A stretch of 8,663 bases of DNA from an uncultured Chlorobiota bacterium (GTDB lineage Bacteria; Bacteroidota; Kapaibacteriia; OLB7), in the NCBI GenBank assembly GCA_946481475.1, contig CAMLOB010000135.1:1-8663 (forward strand), read 5' to 3'. The translations under genes were made by a program, and so were the position numbers. Shown piece by piece: positions 6,213 through 8,663 of this stretch. The notes beneath the pieces are model-generated. The model was not told the DNA's origin. It ran no database searches and worked only from the letters and a program-made list of their open reading frames with translations. The number at the start of each line of letters is the position of its first letter. Position 1 is the stretch's first letter.

Positions 6213-7265
6213 ATGATTGACCGAATTCGCGAGCTTCTGGGAGACGACGCCGATTCCCTGTTGAACCATACAAGCCGGACGATTCCGAAGGAGATGCTCC
6301 ATCTGCCGGGGCCTGACTTCATCGACCGCATTTTTGTCCACACCGACCGTTCCAATTCCGTTCTCGGGAATCTGCAGCGATTGTATGCGACGGGGCGTCT
6401 CGGGGGGACGGGGTATCTGTCGATCCTGCCGGTCGATCAGGGGATCGAACATTCCGCCGGAGCCTCGTTTGCGCCGAACCCGATCTACTTCGACCCGGAA
6501 AATATCGTCCGGCTGGCAATCGAGGGGGGCTGCAACGCCGTCGCCTCCACCTACGGTGTCCTCGGTGCGGTCGCCCGGAAATATGCCCACAGGATTCCCT
6601 TTATCGTCAAGATCAATCACAACGAATTGCTGACCTATCCGAACAAGTTCGATCAGATCATGTTCGGCACGGTCGATCAGGCCCGGGACATGGGGGCGGC
6701 TGCGATCGGCGCCACGATCTACTTCGGCAGCGAGGAGTCGAGCCGTCAGATCCAGGAGGTCTCCGAAGCCTTTGCCTACGCGCACGAACTGGGGCTTGCC
6801 ACCATCCTCTGGTGCTATCTGCGGAACGGCGCCTTCAAGAAGGATCAGGACTACCACCTCTCGGCCGACATGACCGGACAGGCGAATCACCTCGGGGTGA
6901 CGATCCAGGCCGACATCATCAAGCAGAAGATGCCGGAGAACAACGGCGGCTTCAACGCGGTCAACTTCAGCAAGACCCATCCGAAGGTCTATGAAGAGTT
7001 GACGAGCGATCATCCGATCGATCTGACCCGTTATCAGGTGGCGAATTGCTATATGGGACGAATCGGCCTGATCAACTCCGGAGGGGCCAGCGCCGGTGCC
7101 GGAGATCTGGCCGAGGCGATCCGGACGGCCGTTATCAACAAGCGGGCCGGGGGGAGCGGACTGATCAGCGGACGGAAGGCATTCCAGCGACCGATGGCCG
7201 AAGGGGTGGAGCTTCTCAACGCTATTCAGGATGTCTATCTGGAAGAGGGAGTGATGGTGGCGTAG
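6213..7265 (+). CDS. fbaB: Class I fructose-bisphosphate aldolase (DhnA/FbaB type)
   Basis: This cytoplasmic enzyme reversibly cleaves fructose 1,6-bisphosphate into glyceraldehyde 3-phosphate and dihydroxyacetone phosphate, acting in glycolysis and gluconeogenesis by a Schiff-base mechanism. From the ATG at 6213 the product is 350 aa, the length I recall for E. coli FbaB, and it follows that protein closely throughout. Shared blocks include [20 protein letters not shown] (65-84), ASTYGVLG (111-118), VKINHNE (132-138), [11 protein letters not shown] (166-176), [13 protein letters not shown] (234-246), [11 protein letters not shown] (285-295) and [10 protein letters not shown] (316-325). By family alignment Lys237 is the likely Schiff-base lysine, and the two glycine-rich segments probably bind substrate phosphate. 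The frame is open upstream to 5973, but homology begins at [10 protein letters not shown]. No Shine-Dalgarno sequence precedes the ATG. The gene is flanked by heptamer repeats on both sides. Family assignment is firm; the DhnA group also includes related aldolases of other pathways, which is less likely here. Confidence 0.97.
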   Translation: MIDRIRELLGDDADSLLNHTSRTIPKEMLHLPGPDFIDRIFVHTDRSNSVLGNLQRLYATGRLGGTGYLSILPVDQGIEHSAGASFAPNPIYFDPENIVRLAIEGGCNAVASTYGVLGAVARKYAHRIPFIVKINHNELLTYPNKFDQIMFGTVDQARDMGAAAIGATIYFGSEESSRQIQEVSEAFAYAHELGLATILWCYLRNGAFKKDQDYHLSADMTGQANHLGVTIQADIIKQKMPENNGGFNAVNFSKTHPKVYEELTSDHPIDLTRYQVANCYMGRIGLINSGGASAGAGDLAEAIRTAVINKRAGGSGLISGRKAFQRPMAEGVELLNAIQDVYLEEGVMVA

Positions 7266-7266
7266 G

Positions 7267-7301
7267 GTCGAATATTGATTGTCGAATTTCGATTTTCGAT
7301 T
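7267..7301 (+). repeat. Heptamer array 1 immediately after the aldolase stop
   Basis: Five 7-base units in strict register begin two bases after the TAG stop: GTCGAAT at 7267 and 7281, ATTGATT at 7274, and TTCGATT at 7288 and 7295. A G-rich run (7302-7317) follows. The unit is the reverse complement of the one upstream of the aldolase gene. Confidence 0.65.
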
Positions 7302-7414
7302 GGGGAAGTGGGGGGGGCTTCTGATTGTGCATCCGAACCGTTGATTGTCGAATTCCGATTTTCAAATTTCGATTGGGGGAAGGTGGACGGACTTCCGATT
7401 GTGTATCCGAACTG
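7275..7414 (+). repeat. Tandem duplication of a ~65-74 bp intergenic unit containing heptamers
   Basis: Unit 1 (7275-7340) and unit 2 (7341-7414) align end to end. Each has a heptamer block, then a G-rich stretch, then CTTC[TC]GATTGTG[CT]ATCCGAAC. By eye there are about seven substitutions, a few single-base indels, and one 7-base difference that is exactly one heptamer (TTCAAAT, 7361-7367) present only in unit 2. A degenerate third start, GTTGAAC then GTTGTAC (7414-7427), follows. Confidence 0.7.
7340..7374 (+). repeat. Heptamer array 2 inside the second duplicated unit
   Basis: Five in-register 7-base units: GTTGATT (7340), GTCGAAT (7347), TCCGATT (7354), TTCAAAT (7361) and TTCGATT (7368), followed by a G run. 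This array belongs to the same family as array 1 but is more diverged. It lies about 65 bases before the start of the lipoprotein gene. Confidence 0.6.
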
Positions 7415-7437
7415 TTGAACGTTGTACATCCAGCAAG

Positions 7438-7830
7438 ATGAGCCGCCGGAAGCTGTACATACCGATTCTGCTCGCGTTGGTGACGGCTGTCGGCTGCGGT
7501 GAGGGAGAAAAGGGGGAAGAGGAAAAGGTCGATCCCCGTATCGAGCGGATTCGTGCGGCCGACCGGATCGTCTTCGATTCGGGGAGCGCCGATGAGCGGG
7601 TCTATGCCGGAGAGGAACTGCAGACGTTCCTGAACGGCTTCGAGCCGGACACCTTCGATTACGGCCCGACCAGTGTCCGGCTGGTGAGCGGATGTCGCGG
7701 CGGGACGATGCGGATCGGAACCGAGTCCTTTCTGCTCTCCCTCTGTCGGCTGAAGAACGGTCGCGGACGCCTTGTTCTGTCGGTGGGGATGAGTGACGGA
7801 GTGGTCCGTCTGGTGGAGAAGGAGGAGTGA
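7438..7830 (+). CDS. Small putative lipoprotein, 130 aa, unknown function
   Basis: The ATG at 7438 begins a type II signal peptide: basic MSRRK, hydrophobic core LYIPILLALVTA, and AVGC with the lipidated cysteine at position 20. The -3 residue is Ala rather than the usual Leu, so the lipobox is relaxed. The next residues (GEGEKGEEEK, 21-30) are strongly acidic. In Bacteroidota, acidic residues after the cysteine can act as a surface export signal for lipoproteins; applying that here is inference. The remainder, about 100 residues, looks like a small beta-rich domain (for example GRGRLVLSVGMSDGVVRLVE, 108-127) with two further cysteines, Cys86 and Cys103. I do not recognise the family. The same frame is open upstream through the intergenic repeats, but that part is repeat-derived and precedes the signal peptide. 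No Shine-Dalgarno site is visible. Convergent dprA ends 30 bp away. Confidence 0.8.
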   Translation: MSRRKLYIPILLALVTAVGCGEGEKGEEEKVDPRIERIRAADRIVFDSGSADERVYAGEELQTFLNGFEPDTFDYGPTSVRLVSGCRGGTMRIGTESFLLSLCRLKNGRGRLVLSVGMSDGVVRLVEKEE

Positions 7831-7860
7831 TCCCGAACCGGGCTTGCCGGAGTTCTTCCC

Positions 7861-8663
7861 TCAGCTTCGCAGGAACATCTTCCCCGCCATCTGTCTGGCC
7901 AGTCCCTTGAATTCCAGCGCGAGGAGTGTGACCAGAAGATCACTGGACGAGAGACCCGACCGTTCGCAGAGTTCATCGATGTGGATCGGCTCTCCCGACA
8001 GATGATCGCAGACCATCTGTTCAAATGCCGTCAGATCCGGAGGAAGGAGGGGGGAGGCCGCTCCGTTGCTGTGGGGAATGCGATAGCCGAGCGCTTCCAG
8101 CACATCCTCCGGCCGCTGCGTCAGCCGTGCCCGGTCGGTCCGGATCAGATCGTTTGTCCCGTTGCTCCGGGGCGAGTTGACCGGTCCGGGGAGGGCGAAG
8201 ACCTCCCGGTTCTGGTCCAGCGCAAAGCGGGCGGTGATAAGGGCTCCTCCTTTCAGATCGCTCTCCACCACCACAGTTCCTGCCGTCATGCCGCTGATGA
8301 TCCGGTTGCGCTGCGGGAAGTAGGGGCGCAAGGCCTTCACGCCGAAGGGATATTCCGAGATGACCGCGCCGTTGCGGGCGATCTCTTCGGCAAGCCGGGC
8401 CGATAGTGCCGGTTGAACCCTGTCGAGTCCGGAGGCGATCACCGCGATCGTTCTTCCTCCGGCACGAAGCGTCGCCTTGTGGGCCCACGTATCGATCCCC
8501 CGCGCCAGTCCGCTGACGACCGTCACGCCCCCCTTCGCAAACGTTTCCGCATACTTCTCCGCCGTGATCCGCCCGTACGTCGATGCTCCCCGCGTTCCGA
8601 CCACGGCAATAGACCGTTTGTCCTCGGGGGACAGATTTCCCTGCATGTAGAGCACTGTCGGAG
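7861..8663 (-). CDS. dprA: DNA-processing protein DprA (Smf), N-terminus beyond right edge
   Basis: DprA binds single-stranded DNA in the cytoplasm and loads RecA during natural transformation (family knowledge). The visible part, about 266 residues, starts within the conserved PTVLYMQGN segment, so the N-terminal SAM-like region is cut off. Rossmann-type core motifs follow in order: IAVVGTRGASTYG (genomic about 8640-8602), VVSGLARGIDTWAH, GRTIAVIASGLD, ISEYPFG, FPQRNRIISGM, VVVESDLKGGALITARFA and VFALPGPVNSPRSNGTNDLI. A C-terminal winged-helix DML1-like domain (LTAFEQMV to the end, about 8031-7861) is intact. Small deviations from the usual pattern are DRARL where most members have GA-x-x, and VQPALSARL where a YPxxNxxL sequence is typical. 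The GTG at 8655 is internal (the Val of VLY), not the start. The gene converges on the lipoprotein gene with only 30 bp between, where just short 4-bp palindromes and no convincing terminator are seen. Confidence 0.95.
   Translation of the reverse strand, partial: PTVLYMQGNLSPEDKRSIAVVGTRGASTYGRITAEKYAETFAKGGVTVVSGLARGIDTWAHKATLRAGGRTIAVIASGLDRVQPALSARLAEEIARNGAVISEYPFGVKALRPYFPQRNRIISGMTAGTVVVESDLKGGALITARFALDQNREVFALPGPVNSPRSNGTNDLIRTDRARLTQRPEDVLEALGYRIPHSNGAASPLLPPDLTAFEQMVCDHLSGEPIHIDELCERSGLSSSDLLVTLLALEFKGLARQMAGKMFLRS

Noticed and set aside
6204..7013. A 269-codon minus-strand open frame over the aldolase gene.
   Set aside because: It is in the same back-to-back codon phase as a gene of certain identity and shows no motif; it is a shadow of biased codon use.
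7267..7427. CRISPR array, because of short repeats in series.
   Set aside because: The units are contiguous 7-mers inside two ~70-bp duplicates, without 25-40-bp repeats or unique spacers and without cas genes nearby.
7831..7860. Possible bidirectional terminator between the convergent lipoprotein gene and dprA.
   Set aside because: Only 4-bp palindromic matches (CCCG/CGGG, CCGG/CCGG) and no flanking T run; too weak to annotate.

Overview
The window looks like a moderately GC-rich bacterial chromosome, most probably from the Bacteroidota/Chlorobiota (FCB) side of the tree, possibly an Ignavibacteria- or Kapabacteria-like lineage. This is an inference from three things. Most starts lack a Shine-Dalgarno sequence. 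An exact TAnnTTTG box precedes the aldolase gene. Several long secreted OmpA-like paralogues stand in tandem. No rRNA, tRNA, CRISPR array, transposase or phage gene was seen.

Left two thirds (1-5770, minus strand): a compact four-gene, probably co-transcribed unit. In transcription order it holds a 561-aa secreted OmpA-like protein (5770-4085), a 656-aa paralogue (4042-2072), a 143-aa miniature relative (2079-1648, start overlapping the previous stop in ATGCATAA), and the first 544 residues of an FG-GAP/PQQ-type beta-propeller protein (1632 to beyond base 1). The first three share a signal peptide, a PPKL motif just after it, a C-terminal [FW]Y-x-R strand and a glutamate-rich tail. The two large ones also share a complete OmpA-type fold, a middle beta domain and a conserved cysteine pair. 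I do not recognise this operon as a named system. It is the best candidate here for an undescribed cell-envelope assembly.

Centre (5771-6212): a 442-bp divergent intergenic region without a convincing gene. It holds a candidate promoter for each direction, a long imperfect hairpin, dispersed CTTTGTG words and a four-copy heptamer repeat.

Right third: a class I (DhnA/FbaB-type) fructose-bisphosphate aldolase on the plus strand (6213-7265), then an intergenic spacer built from heptamer arrays and a duplicated ~70-bp unit, then a small putative lipoprotein (7438-7830). Convergent to it, after only 30 bp, is the 3' part of dprA (minus strand, entering from the right edge). The aldolase belongs to central carbon metabolism and DprA to DNA uptake and recombination. 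Neither has an evident functional link to the envelope operon. The heptamer repeats on both sides of the aldolase gene, in opposite orientations, are the clearest non-coding oddity.
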